DNA of 64,000 nt from Cannabis sativa (GCF_029168945.1 NC_083603.1:42718396-42782395); one strand, 5' to 3'. Positions 45,073-63,380 are shown, counted from the first letter of the stretch. Notes: generated by a model not told the origin, from the sequence alone. Program-made: numbers and translations.

Positions 45073-45370
45073 CATATATCCAGAAGATTATGTATCATCG
45101 ATAAAATATTGCATATATCCTAAAGATTATGCATCATCGATAAAATATTGCATATATCCTAAAGATTATGCATCATCGATAAAATATTGCATATATCCTG
45201 AAGATTGTGCATCATCGATAAAATATTGCATATATCCTGAAGATTATGCATCATCGATAAAATATTGCATATATCCTGAAGATTATGCATCCTCGATAAA
45301 ATATTGCATACATCCTGATGATTATGCGTCCTCAATAAAATCTTGCATATATCCTGAAGATTATGCAAAC
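45073..45370. repeat. 39-bp tandem repeat, about 7.6 copies
   Basis: Units start near 45073, 45112, 45151, 45190, 45229, 45268, 45307 and 45346, with core CATATATCCTGAAGATTATG. The unit is a multiple of three, so the minus strand reads a spurious 13-residue peptide repeat (MHNLQDICNILSM). There is no spacer variability of the CRISPR type. It is an interior repeat of the retroelement. Confidence 0.95.
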
Positions 45371-47135
45371 GTAATATTCATTATATAGTTGATGAATATA
45401 TAATGAAAGAGATGAATACATATTTATATATATGTTCTTGTATTCTTTGAGGACAATGAAAAATAATCTAATATCGATATAGATTTTGACAAACATTTTC
45501 TGAAGTAAATATTTTATATTTATCGAAGAAAAAAAATGATTGTATTTATGTGAATACAACTAAAGAATCATTAAAAATGATTATTATTGATGCAATTTTA
45601 TAGTGGGTTTTGAATACCCAAAAAGAATGTTAAAAAAATTGCATTGAAACATTAAAGTATAAGAATAACAATGAGCATGACTAATGTTATTTAAATACAT
45701 GAGGCAGTATTTATTGTTCATCATTCCCTGCAGAGAGTGATACGAATTGAAGTCAATCACTTTTAAAGATTCCTCGTATTAGTCATGTTATTATACATTG
45801 TTATTACTTGCAATGTTGGAAATTATTGAATCTGACATATGTTAAAGATTAAATTTTGCATACATCTTGGAGACTATGCAAAAATTGCATTCATATATTC
45901 TTTGAAATATCGTAAAAGAAATTGTTGAATAATTTCTTATATTTTTTATGGATGAACAAATAATAAATTTTTAAGAAATTTATAATAATGTTCTACTTGT
46001 TCAACGTCATTCCCCGAAGTGAATGTAATGATTTTAAATAATCAATGACATTATTTACTACTCAAATATTTCCAAAAAAAGTGGAAACAACTAAAAGATG
46101 AGATAACACACATAATCAAAGTGCATGAAATTTATATATCATGTGTGGATTGAATAATAGTGGTCGCGTACCTGTAGTACGGACATACTTATAATCAAGA
46201 TAAAAATATACTTGATTATTGAATAGAATGTGAATTGTACAAATTTATTGTACATTTAGAATATTTAAATATCATTCCCTAAAGAGAATGAATAGACATG
46301 AAATTCTATTTCAAAGAATATAGATTTCACATATATTGGCAATGCCAGAAGTAAATTAATATATACATATTTTATTATTTCTTGAAATCAATAGTTTCAA
46401 ACTATTGTTGGTGCAGAATATGTGTATATATATAGTTACTATATAATTTAGTTTGCATATTCCCAAAAGTGGATATATAATTTACTAATATTTGTTAGTG
46501 ATCTAATATAATCAAAGTGATAAAGAATCACAAAATAATTATTTGAAAAGCTTCCTAAAGAAGTCTTACATACAATTGTTACTTAGAGTAGTAAAATATA
46601 TTTGTATGTACCTAGATGTATAACTTTTATCTAGTTATGAAAGTATAATAAGAAATAACTTATTATATGTACTGGTTGTACATTTAAATATATAATATAT
46701 CAAGTCATGATAATTAGACTGATGAATAGTCTATTAATAAATTAGACGACTTGTTAAAAAGATACCAGGAAACATGAATGATATATTATGGTTATATCTA
46801 TTTGACCATTATAACAACATGATGAAGTTGTCATGTACATTTTATATTATACACATCATTGAATTGATGATAGTGATTCCTGAAGAAATATAAAGTTTGA
46901 TAAACATAATAGTGACTCCTGAAGAGTGTATATGTTTTGGAGAATAATATAATTATATTATTCGTGTATATAAAATGAAACTTGTAATGATTATGTTGTA
47001 ATGAATTTACATTACCTTTTGAAAGTTTCATTGAAATACAAATTATAGTGAACCTGAAGTTCATGAATTGAATTTTTTGACATGATCAATCATATGCAAT
47101 AAATTGTCAAAGAATTTGACTAAATTTTGTTGAAG
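45371..47135. other. AT-rich non-coding interior, diverged repeats
   Basis: Scattered variants of TCATTCCCTGAAGAGAATG recur every 100-300 bases (near 45723, 46011, 46274, 46878 and 46916). They look like decayed members of the same repeat logic as the 39-bp array. No genes. Confidence 0.55.
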
Positions 47136-47243
47136 AACTCAGAAATTCTCATTCACTTTCTCTTTCTCTCTTCATCTTCTTCTTCTTTCTTCTCATCTAT
47201 TTTATATTATTTTATATTATTTACTTAATTCATGAACCCAACA
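47136..47243 (+). repeat. Inverted LTR fragment inside the Copia element
   Basis: This is the reverse complement of the outer about 90 bases of the 42060-42312 LTR (AACTCAGAAATTCTCATTCA onward). It carries a longer terminus ending in TTCATGAACCCAACA. Its orientation is opposite to both LTRs. Confidence 0.85.
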
Positions 47244-48461
47244 TACAACATTTTTTTTTGCTTGTAATTCATTTCATTAAAGGTGCTTCATGTGTCATCT
47301 GGCATATACACAACTACAAGTATTCCAATATTATATTCAAGCTAAGACATAGCTAATAGTAAAGATGCATGATAACTTGAACTTATCCACAAAATCACCA
47401 CAATTAAACGTTTTCCACCTGGAGTTAGTGCAAGGGCTTGATCCCTAGTGATTATTATAATAAACTTTCAACGAGAATTTCTACCCAACATGATTTTTAT
47501 TCTGGGAAGGATATAACGTGCTCAGTACCACAAATAAAGTATCTTGTCCAACTAGAATAAACCCATTACATTTCATCAAATAACACAGGTCTACAGTCCC
47601 AAGCCCCCAAAGAATTGCAATTTTAATTAAATTAACAAAACCGCTAAACAAAAACCCAGGCATCATTGAATTAAAAATTTGGAATGCATCCTCAATTTCT
47701 CTTCGTAATGAACAAGAATAGGAGCATTTAAGCATATACAGAGCAGAAAAGCAATGGCAATTAGGCATAATTTATATGCTGCAGGCCAGATCTGATGCAG
47801 CCTCCATAGAGTTACACATGCAGTTACCTCTGTGCATGAACAATTTGAACTCCCTATAAATACATATATAAGGTTCATATATAACATTGAAATTAATGGG
47901 TGGCTGCAGTGGATTTGAATCTGTTATATGGTGCAGGCCATGTTTTTTTTTGCACAAAGGGAAAAACAAGGGAGATGTAAGCTAATGTTATTGCACCTTA
48001 TGCTGGAAGTGCAGCAGTGCAAATTTAGATTTTTGATTAAAACTGCAACTCAGCACTGCATAACATGACAACATGCTTGTTTCCAAAAAGGTTCCTTTTC
48101 TTCTCTTCACTCCCAGCTTGAGAGCTATGATGATAATTGAAGTGACTCTGGTGACAGAAGTGTAACTTAAGATGGAGACTGGGTCTGTTAACATTTGCAC
48201 GACTTATCACATAAAACAACCCTATCTAAAGTGGCTGATTTTAAGTTGGAAACTTTAGTAACCTTGATTTTTATGAACAGTATCTCAAGTATCAAATGTT
48301 AAGGCTAAAGATTGCATGGGTAAATATCATGTTAACTTCTTGCTTGTAAATGCTCAAAAACAATGTGTGCTCACTTATTTGCTTTGCAATGTGGTAGATC
48401 AATTTATATCATTACCAAAAGATTGTTGCTTCAATTTTACTTAATTCATGAACCCAGCATA
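47221..48461. other. 1.2-kb cargo of unknown origin between 25-bp direct repeats
   Basis: The segment 47246-48436 is flanked by a 25-bp direct repeat with one mismatch (47221-47245 and 48437-48461, core TTACTTAATTCATGAACCCA). Its base composition is less AT-rich than the surrounding element, and it shows no retroelement motifs. Minus-strand frames of 95 codons (47481-47768) and 74 codons (47663-47887) exist but match no family I recognise. The likeliest reading is host sequence, perhaps a gene 3' end, captured by the element. Its source is not identifiable here. Confidence 0.55.
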
Positions 48462-48689
48462 TAAAATAGATGAGAAGAAAGAAGAAGAAGATGAAGAGAG
48501 AAAGAGAAAGTGAATGAGAATTTCTGAGTTGTTTATTCCAATGGGGTGAACCCCTATTTATACAAATACAAGAGTGAGATATTAAGAAACTAAGAAAAAG
48601 GGAAACTAAGGAAAAGAGGAATGTTGATTACAATTCATAGTAATAAATAAAAGATTTGGACATCCACATAATTATTAATATCTATAACA
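48459..48689 (-). repeat. 5' LTR of the young Copia element, inner end lost
   Basis: 231 bases matching the left LTR except for one site near 48682 (C here, T in the left copy). The expected inner terminus and primer-binding site are replaced by the junction with the cargo repeat. Confidence 0.88.
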
Positions 48690-48694
48690 AATTG

Positions 48695-49343
48695 GAGGTT
48701 GTTCTTGAACTCATTTTCACTTTTTAATTGGCGCACTTTTAGTTTTTAATGAAAATGATCATAAAAGCTAATTAGTTATTTATAATTTCTTTATCTTTTT
48801 TTATTTTATAGAAATAAATAAAATCATCAAGTTACAAGTAATTTATTAGTTATGTTTAATATATTTTTAAATTAATCACAACTGTCTAATATAATGATCC
48901 AATAGCTAAAAGTAAATGTAACTATCATGATTACATGTTTGATGTAACCATTGAAACATCCTCCATATTTTATTTTGTTTATTTTTCTTGTATATGTATA
49001 AAATTAAAAGGATGTATATATTGGGGGACATGTCACTCTTGCCATTGTGGCTCTGCCCCTGGACACGCGCACGATACAATTACAAGTTTGTAAACGGGTA
49101 AATATATATTTATAAATATTTTTAAGTAAATGGGTATTTTTATTTAAAAAAAAAACTTAAATAATCACAAATTAAATTATATTATGCTTCAATTAATTAT
49201 TATAATAACAGCGCTCGCCCAATAACGTAACTAGTTATATAAAGAAAGAGGAATAAAACTATAATAAGCAAAGAACAATATTTATTATTTATATCCTATG
49301 AAGATCCAAAAGCCAAAACCTTGTAGTTGTGCTTGTGCTTGTT
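48695..49343. other. Intergenic spacer, no gene seen
   Basis: A/T-rich with no recognised features. It contains the 3' flank of the minus-strand F-box relic. Confidence 0.45.
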
Positions 49344-50443
49344 TTAACATAGAAAGATACTCTCGGCATAAGTAGCAAAATGGGGACGCTGTCTTAGTTT
49401 TGGACCGACTTAGTCTTGGGATCATAAGAGTACATGGTCTTATTAAATATATTTCTTCTTTGAAATAAGATGATACCATTATGTGATAAACCTAATTAAT
49501 ATTCTGATGAAATTTCCCAAAGGTGGTAGTGCATTTATTTCAACCAACTCCACAGAAAGATGTTTAGTCCAAGAATCCCACACACCATATTTCTTCATCA
49601 CCCATATCTCTGTAAGCGATGTTAGTAATGATAACTTTGTGACCAAAGACAACCATCCAAGTTACAAATACTTGTACCTTTATTTTCGAAAGATGAAGGA
49701 AGTTTAATCAACTTAAATTCATCACTACTTAGATCAAAACCAACAATTCCTTGCTTCTCAAAAAGATGATGCAAAAAAACATAATCTTGTCCATGTTGTG
49801 TAGGAGGAAAATAGATTAGCCAATGAATAGAGGCATTAATAAGTCAGGCATAACCAAAGTCTTCCATGAATTACTTCTCAAACTATATACTAAAACATCC
49901 TCACTTTTTCTAAATAAGTTACCAAAGTTAGTTGCCCGTACACCCACCACTTTGAAATCATTGGTTAATGGTTCGTATCCAAATCCATACAAACCATTGA
50001 TCTTATAAAAAACATTATTAGGAGAAGCATATGGGGATGGAGGGAGTTTCTTATGTTTTTTGGTTGCGGGGTTCCAAAGGTAAATAGAATAATGGTTTGC
50101 ATCTAGCAAACAAACTAAACCATAATGACAACCCACAAAGGCCAATTCCATCTTCTTATACTTTTCATTGGGAAATAATATGTTAGAATATGAAATCTGA
50201 TCAAAGTTTTGAGAGGTATGAATTGAGCACTCCATTGTTTCCAACCCTCCTCTAGCGTATTCACTGGATGGTATGAGCTACTTGTCTTTTGTGGTAGGCA
50301 TTCAGGAAGATTGGATCACTTATTAGGGACAGCCAATATTTGCAAACACACTTGGAACGTAGCACAGATTTTGCATCTAATCTTAAAATTATATTTTCAA
50401 TGATTTCATCTGGTAATTCCGAATTACATAACACCATCGCCAT
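49344..50443 (-). pseudogene. F-box/FBA relic, long but frameshifted
   Basis: ATG at 50443 (minus) opens MAMVLCNSELPDEIIENIIL and RLDAKSVLRSKCVCKYWLSL, an F-box. A break near 50261 shifts to the frame that reads YSIYLWNPATKKHKKLPPSP, GLYGFGYEPLTNDFKVVGVR and VLVYSLRSNSWKTLVMPDLL. Another break follows near 49816. Further frames then give IVGFDLSSDEFKLIKLPSSF and, last, YSYDPKTKSVQ and HFATYAESIFLC with a stop at 49344-49346. All parts of the domain order are present, so this is a nearly full-length gene broken by small indels. The N-terminus matches the fragment at 11129 best. Confidence 0.88.
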
Positions 50444-51272
50444 TATTATGAAATCAAGTCAAATCAAAACAATGAATTGTTGTAGCCTATATATAATATC
50501 ATAAATTAAAACGTAAATATATTGGTTTTTTTTTTTTTAGAAAATTTTGGATATATTGTTGATTTTCAATATGACTCACGTAGTTCTAATAAAATATTAT
50601 ATTTAATTATATGAATATGACTAAAGAATCGTTGAAGTGATTATTATTGATGCAATTTTATAGTAGGTTTTGAATACCAAAAAAAATTTAAAAAAATTAT
50701 ATTAAAACATCAAAGTATAAGAGTAAAAATATCTCAATACAATTTTCTTATAATTCTTTTAGACATTCAAAAGTACTCAGCATTCATCTGTATCAATAAT
50801 AAACATTTTAATAAATCTATAAATACAATATTTTTTGACAAATATAAAACTAAAACATTTACTTTAGTAAATATATGCCCAAGAAAATCAAATTAAAAAT
50901 TAATTTTATGAAATAGAATAGGTGTGCGACCCTCTTAAATAAACATACATGGTTATATTTGTATATTTTATCTCCCTCCAGTTGAATATTAATATAAATT
51001 TATAAAATAAAGTAATTTGTGGTATAAATATTTAAGTTTAACTCTAAGTTTAATTTTTTACCGTAATAATGCTTAAGTTATATTTATGAAACTTCTATAA
51101 ATACTTGTTGTAGCAATTAAATGTGAAGTCATTATCTACATATCATTTTCTTGTTAGTATATTTAAATTAATTTTTAAATAAAAAATAAAAAATTTAATA
51201 AGTTAGACTTATTAAAGACTGCCACGTCACAATTGAATACTTACATAAATTTTAAAATTATAACTTACTTAT
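50444..51272. other. Intergenic spacer, no gene seen
   Basis: AT-rich. Near 50615-50700 it contains a stretch resembling the interior of the neighbouring Copia element (TGAAGTGATTATTATTGATG, compare about 45570), probably a diverged copy. Confidence 0.5.
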
Positions 51273-51594
51273 TAAAAATTTAGTGAAATTTTATAATGCA
51301 CCCTTTAAAATAGATATATTGATGTACTCTTATCTGTTTTAAAACCCGAAATAATTTTTTAGTCAAATTTTTTCTCATGGTCATGTACGTTATAGTTATT
51401 TAAGACATTCTGCAAAATTTTAAGAAATTTAGAAAAATTTAACACGCCGAAAACTACGTTCAAACAGTGTATTACATGCGTGATTATTTTATTTTAAAAT
51501 TAGAGTAACAAAATTTTCTCAAGACCGAAACAAGTTAAGAGTGTATCAATACATCCCTTTTAAGGGAGTGCATCGTAGAATCACCTAAAAATTT
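51273..51594. mobile_element. Small Mutator-like MITE, 9-bp target duplication
   Basis: The element spans 51282-51585 (304 bp) between perfect 9-bp duplications TAAAAATTT (51273-51281 and 51586-51594). Arms pair as AGTGAAATTTTATAATGCAC and, inverted, GGTGATTCTACGATGCACTC. The pairing continues through TGTATTGATACACTCTTA-type sequence for about 90 bp. It ends about 130 bp before the ATG of the Mpo1-like gene and so lies in its promoter region. Confidence 0.8.
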
Positions 51595-51712
51595 AAAATA
51601 AAAACGTTAATCATACAAACGTGGAATCGATTTCCGTGTTCTCCGTCTCTGTTGATTAAAGTCTCCTCTTTTGTATTTCTCTTTTTCATTTTCCAGGAAA
51701 ATTTTGGCGCTG

Positions 51713-53143
51713 ATGGGTCGGATAGGGTTATTTGATCTGGAGAAGCATTTTGCCTTCTACGGTGCATATCATAGCAACCCAATTAATATATTGATACATA
51801 CTTTTTTTGTGTGGCCAATCCTTTTCTCTACTCTTCTTCTTGTCTACTTCACGCCCTCTTTTTTCGATTTCCCATCTGGGTTTGACCATGGCCATGGACT
51901 TATTTTGAATTTGGGTTTCGTTTTGACTGTTATCTATAGTCTGTTCTATATATGTTTGGACAAGAAAGCTGGCTCTTTGGCTGCTTTGCTCTGTTTTCTT
52001 TGTTGGGTCGGAGCCAGTCTTCTTGCTCAACACCTCGGTTTCTCAGTAGCATGGAAGGTAAGCCCCCATAAATCATATGTTAGATGACTTTTTCCCTTTT
52101 TTTTTTTGAAAAAAAAGCAAAAATTTATGTACATATTTTCTAATTAGAGTCGTGTATAACATATCTGATTAGCATAGAAAATTTTAGATCAAAAGAAGTA
52201 ATTACCAACTATTTAAAGGGGCTTATTTTCTGGAATGGATAATTTTGATATGGGTTTTACTCTGTTGTCTTAATTTTGTTTAGGGGAGCTATTTTTAATT
52301 GATATTGCTGTTGGATCAAGTGCATTTTGTTTTGACTAGTTTATGGTTGCCTGTTTTTTTGGGGGGGAGTTATGTAATTTCATTTCCATTAATGTTTATG
52401 GCTGGTTAAGAAAATATGATTAGTTCCTATGGAAGTTGGAGACTAATGTTTAATTTTGTTTAAAATGTGAGATTTTATATTAGTATGAAATGATTTGCTA
52501 AGCTTAGTTCTCTTTACTAGGAAAATAAAGAAACATACTGCATTGTTATAGATCTTAATTGGAGCCTTTCCATGAGTTTGAAATTCTTTTACTTGTTGGA
52601 GGCCTAACAATGTCCCCAAGATCAAGATTTGTGTTTTGTTTTGTTCCATCCGCATTAATTCGAAAATTTTGTTTCAGGTTGGGCTGGCAGCTCAATTGTT
52701 CTGTTGGACAGGGCAGTTTATAGGACATGGGGTGTTTGAGGTTGATATTAGCTCTGTACACAGAACTATAATTAACTTCTTCTATTTTGAACATATTGCA
52801 ACTTTCTATGCTAAAATAATTACATTTTTCTGTTTCCATGTTTTGATGTGGTTGTAGAAACGTGCACCAGCTCTTCTGGACAACCTTGTTCAAGCCTTCT
52901 TGATGGCTCCTTTCTTTGTTTTGCTCGAGGTGACTTGTTTTGCACTCGGAGCTGCTAATTGATTTTTTTATATGGTTTGTTGATTACCATTTATTTTTAA
53001 TGTTATGAGCATTTTGTTTCTTGAAGGTTCTTCAGTCGTCTTTGGACTATGAACCCTATCCGGGGTTTCGCTCAACTGTGGAAGCAAGGATTAGTGCTAA
53101 TATCCAAGAGTGGCAAGAGAGCAAGAATAAGAAAATCTCTTAA
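51713..53143 (+). CDS. DUF962 / Mpo1-like ER membrane protein
   Basis: Four exons, 51713-52057, 52678-52740, 52858-52929 and 53027-53143. All introns are phase 0 with GT-AG ends; the product is 198 residues. The protein begins MGRIGLFDLEKHFAFYGAYH, the family N-terminus, and has several hydrophobic segments (about 26-48, 62-80, 86-106, 116-134 and 141-160). Conserved histidines are seen at 12, 20, 29, 107 (AQHLGF) and 132 (GHGVFE). Yeast Mpo1 is an Fe(II)-dependent dioxygenase of the ER that shortens 2-hydroxy fatty acids during phytosphingosine breakdown; the plant role is inferred from this. Length and exon order look complete, and the C-terminal KNKKIS is lysine-rich. The start is supported by the conserved N-terminus. 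Confidence 0.92.
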
Positions 53144-53505
53144 AAATGGGGTTGAACATATTTAGATGACATGTTTAATACATTTAGATGATTAAGAACA
53201 GCCAACTGATTGTACACTTTTTCTCATGTTAATAATGTATGTGCCTTTGCAATCTATGCCAAGGTCCAAAAATTATAGTGCTTCAGTAAAATTTGATACA
53301 AGAAATGAGCAGATTTGGTCCGGTCTGCCCTATGCAATGCATTATACCTTCGTTTGAGTAGTCTCTAGTTAATTTCATATTAAATCTGGTCTGATGATGA
53401 ATCTTCAATGAAGCTATTCTCAGGTTCTCGTTTTTGAACTTGCCGATCTTTCATTGAATTTCTTAAGCTAATAACTTTGTTCTACTTCCCTGCTGTGATC
53501 TGGTT
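53144..53505 (+). other. 3' flank of the Mpo1-like gene
   Basis: Contains the likely 3' UTR. No polyadenylation site can be fixed by eye. Confidence 0.45.
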
Positions 53506-53709
53506 CTAACTGTAAAAGATGTAAGCCTCATCCAACAACCCGTGTCGTCCCAGAATATACACCATACATCCGCGGTGTTTCATGGTTGGTTTGATGTTGT
53601 AGTCTCTGCTCATAATATCAAAGTAGCTTCTACTTACCTTTGCTGACCAACCGGCCATGGCTACAAGCAGACAAAACTCCCAAGAAAGGGACATTGTCTG
53701 GTCTCTCAA
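53506..53709 (-). pseudogene. PPR-protein fragment
   Basis: The minus-strand frame contains SYFDIMSRDYNIKPTMKHRG and CMVYILGRHGLLDEAYIFYS. This corresponds to the SYFDSM...YCMVDLLGRAG..DEA segment near the C-terminus of organellar pentatricopeptide-repeat proteins. The upstream part is shifted relative to family members, and nothing of the remaining repeats is present. It is a short relic with no function expected. Confidence 0.65.
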
Positions 53710-54146
53710 CTTCTAACATATTGGAAAACAATGACAATGTCTTTGTCTACATGAGCATGAGTGGCATGTGCTAGAAAGGGAAAAAGCCAAAAACAAACAA
53801 AGGCTAATCTAGAAACCTACAAATCCTATTCCATTTCATTCCCTCAAACCAAAGACCACCTAGATGTTATATTTCAAGGATATTTATTATCAGGATTATA
53901 TATTTGAGATCTTATTTGATAATGTCATAAGTTTAAGGGTAAAAATAGTAATTTTTTTTCGTGTTTTTTTAATTGAGTGATCTTGATGATGTATTACTTT
54001 TTCAACATAATTTGAATTTAAGCTTTTTTTTTTCAAATTTCTAATCTAGTGCTACAAAAGAAAAAAAAATGGTTCAAAACATTTTTGTATTGCACTATTA
54101 TTATATTTTGATTCTCAAGCTTGATTGGTTAGACTAGACTATTTCA
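53710..54146. other. Intergenic spacer, no gene seen
   Basis: AT-rich with homopolymer runs. Nothing recognised. Confidence 0.45.
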
Positions 54147-54569
54147 GTGTCAATTGACAAGAACAAGAATTGGATGATCTCCTGTGCTCAAGAAATAGGG
54201 ACTGGACAAGTCCTCGTGAGCAAGTCGATCATGGGACTCCATGAAAGCTTGTGGAGCTGGAGCAGAAGTGATTTCAGCATTTGGAATGAGATCAGCAGAG
54301 GTGTCTCCATTCTCGCCATTGAGAGAGTTCTTGGTGTGTGGTTTTGCGATTGTTGTGTGAAAATGATAAAAAAAAAAGAGCATGTTTTAATTTGATACCA
54401 TATTAGTTTCGTAATTCAGAGAAAAGAGAAGAATGAATTGATTGAATTCTCATTGAATGAATTGCCAAATAGTGAGAATACATTATTGCATAACGAAATC
54501 CAATAGCTTTAACAATAAAGATACCACGTGTATAACTAACAATAACAACCTAACTACCCTTCTAACATC
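54147..54569 (-). mobile_element. Truncated Copia remnant: 5' LTR and gag start
   Basis: On the minus strand, TGTTAGAAGGG at about 54569 may begin an LTR. Its tail is followed by TATGGTATCAAAT near 54400, a slightly degraded tRNA-Met primer site. A gag-like N-terminus follows: SLNGENGDTSADLIPNA and DLSSPYFLSTGDHPILVLV, the Copia-like N-terminal domain pattern. Homology stops abruptly after LVLV near 54150. No 3' LTR or pol was found. Confidence 0.65.
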
Positions 54570-55299
54570 TAATATGTCATAAACATATAAAATTTACAAA
54601 TGATAAATACATATATTATTATTATATTATAACTTAAATTATGCAGATATTACCCCCATCTACTACAAATGATACTCCTCAACTAGATAAATCCTTTCAC
54701 AAAGATGAATCAAAGATCAACACCATACCAAAAACCTCTGAAAACAGCTTTTGTTTGAGTTGTTTTGTGAGAGCTTTAATAAACACCACCACTAGTAGTA
54801 GTACTGTTAATCACAACTCCAAAAGAAGAAAATCCTTAGATGCTGCATCCTAATTCTGCTACGAATTATAAGCTCTAATGTCCTATCCTATTTAGACCAA
54901 ACTCATTGCCTCTTAGGATCCACAATGTATAATACAACTTTTTATAATATTAATAAATCAGCAGTTAACCAACATCTTAGGCTTAAACGACAGCAAGTGA
55001 TGAAAATAATTATTTTTGGGTGATTACAGCTTACAAATTAAAAGAAAATAAAAGAGTCATTTACAGACATCTTTAGCAATAATTTCTTTATAACTATTTT
55101 TGGGTGATTACAAATTCCAAGCTCTGCTTTGCTTGACAGAACAGAAGACACTGTATATGCCCATCGTGACAAGGAATGAATTTTATTTTCCTTTGCTTCA
55201 TCCACTTTTGGTTAAACCAGGAACAAAATTTATGTTCTATGATTTGAGAATACAACAGGTTTGCCATTCAAGGAACTTAAAATAAATAATGTTTTACAC
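54570..55299. other. Spacer containing the helicase 3' UTR
   Basis: The plus-strand frame at 54641-54853 has no family features. The minus-strand 3' UTR of the helicase should lie in the right part. Confidence 0.45.
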
Positions 55300-61756
<6,457 letters not shown>

Positions 61757-61762
<6 letters not shown>

Positions 61763-63380
61763 TGCTAAAGTTGAAGAGACACTATACTAAACCAAACCCC
61801 AACAATGCCACCTGCAAATGATGCAAAAATTAAGTATAACTAACTGCAAAGCTTATAGTTCACAGGGAAACGAACGTAACAGAATTGAAAGAAACCTTAG
61901 ACACCCATTTACACAATTGATCAGCATAAAATCTCACATATAGTGATAAATTCAAGCATTTCAAATGTTAAATCCGTGCATAAGTTTGAGCTTTTCACCA
62001 AAATTTCTACACTAAACCCAAATATAAACTTAACTGAAACCCAAAATATAATTATCGAAAGGAAAAAGAAGTAAATTTCAAATACAAAGTGCATATAGGC
62101 AGAGATATAAATGGGGTACTTACTCAGAAGGTAGGCAACAACAACAACAGGTCTCGACAGGGTTCACTCTTCCTGATTTGTATTGCTTAGGAATCTACAA
62201 TAAAGATGAAAGATATATTAAGCCAATGCAAGATTTGAAAAACCAGGCAAGCATGAAACATAAAAACAAGATGACAGGACTGGTTTAAATTAAAAAAATA
62301 AATAACTGATTTTCCTTAAAGAAACAATACATAGAAAGGGAAAAAAAATCATGGCAATACTAAAATTATTACTGACACCTCATAGATATAATGGTGTACT
62401 CTACTCCAACGAATTACCTTCTTCTATTGCAGCTAATATTAATATACATGGTTTAGTTTGCATTGATATTAACCCCATAAATAAACCTATCCTTTAAAAA
62501 CAAGACTATAACAAAATGAAATGCAAACAAGAGCTATATGGTTTGCTTTGTTAATATATATTTATATGTGTGTGAGAAAAGTCCATGTGCTAAGTGTTTA
62601 ACATTATAGATGATGAAAATTTATCAACAAAAGCAGAGAAAGAAAGAAACTAAACAAAGAGGAAAGGATATTATGTATTAAGGGGATAAAGGAAGTTGGC
62701 AATTGTAATTCAATCTCTTGTGAGAAAAAGATAAGGAGACTGTGTCTACATTAGTCACATATAAGAAGAAGAAAAAAATCAAGTTCATCATTTTAATGAC
62801 ACAATTACTTAAAATAAAGAAAATCTTTTAGAATAGTTAGTCACACATATACAGAAAATATCAAAACCAAAGAAAAATCAATCACATTTTTCTGTAATAT
62901 CTAAATCACTGATGATTATTTTATCCTCTTTTGAATTCTCTATGTAATCAAGTAAATCCTAAAATTTGGATATAAACCCTAAAATTTTATAAACAGGTTT
63001 CGACCAAGTAAAATTTCTTAAGAAACTATGTATGGTTTGGTGAAACAATTCATCAATAACGAAAAATAGAAGTAAGAAAGAACTGAATGGGATGGAGATG
63101 AAGAACATACCTGTAAGGAAGGAGCGGAGTAGGCCTCCGAACCCGATGGGATTTGGGTTGTGCTGATTGATCCTGTACGAGGCCTTCAATCTCAGGCAGA
63201 CAACGGAAGTTTGAGCTTTTAACCCAAATTTGTACACTAAACCCTAGCTAAGGTTGAAACCCAAAATCAATCAGTAAATTTCAAATAGAAATCCCTAAAG
63301 CAAAATCAGTATGAAGATATCTGCAAAGCTGAAGATAGTTGTTGGTAGAGGACAAAGGTAGTAAGGTAATACTAATAGAC
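61757..63380 (-). other. 5' leader of the helicase gene with introns
   Basis: Upstream of the ATG I see consistent splice signals. A leader piece, 61763-61811, is preceded by CATTTGCAG. A clean 71-base exon, 62124-62194, lies between TTATTGTAG and GTAAGT. A first exon ends at 63111 before GTATGT and extends to an undetermined start near 63.38 kb. None supplies an in-frame upstream Met that is clearly better. The long leader intron may matter for expression, as is common in plants. Confidence 0.6.

Larger units (their letters stand above)
42055..48694 (-). mobile_element. Young, rearranged Copia element with foreign cargo
   Basis: The element is 42060-48689 on the minus strand, with 5-bp target duplications AATTG (42055-42059 and 48690-48694). 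The 3' LTR is 42060-42312, preceded on the minus strand by the polypurine tract AAGGGGGAG. The 5' LTR is 48459-48689 and lacks its inner about 22 bp. The shared 231 bases differ at one site by my reading, so the insertion is very recent. The interior holds only the end of pol, about 4 kb of AT-rich non-coding repeats, an inverted LTR piece at 47136-47243 and an unrelated 1.2-kb segment. It is non-autonomous. Confidence 0.88.

Noticed and set aside
45159..45368. Open frame with a 13-residue peptide repeat
   Set aside because: It is only the minus-strand reading of the 39-bp DNA repeat inside a retroelement; no start context or family support.
45073..45370. Array that superficially resembles a CRISPR
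   Set aside because: Units are contiguous with no unique spacers, and the DNA is a plant retroelement.
47481..47887. Minus-strand frames of 95 and 74 codons as genes
   Set aside because: Overlapping, no family match; kept only as part of the cargo segment.
54641..54853. Plus-strand frame of 70 codons
   Set aside because: Ser/Thr-rich low-complexity reading with no domain or splice context.
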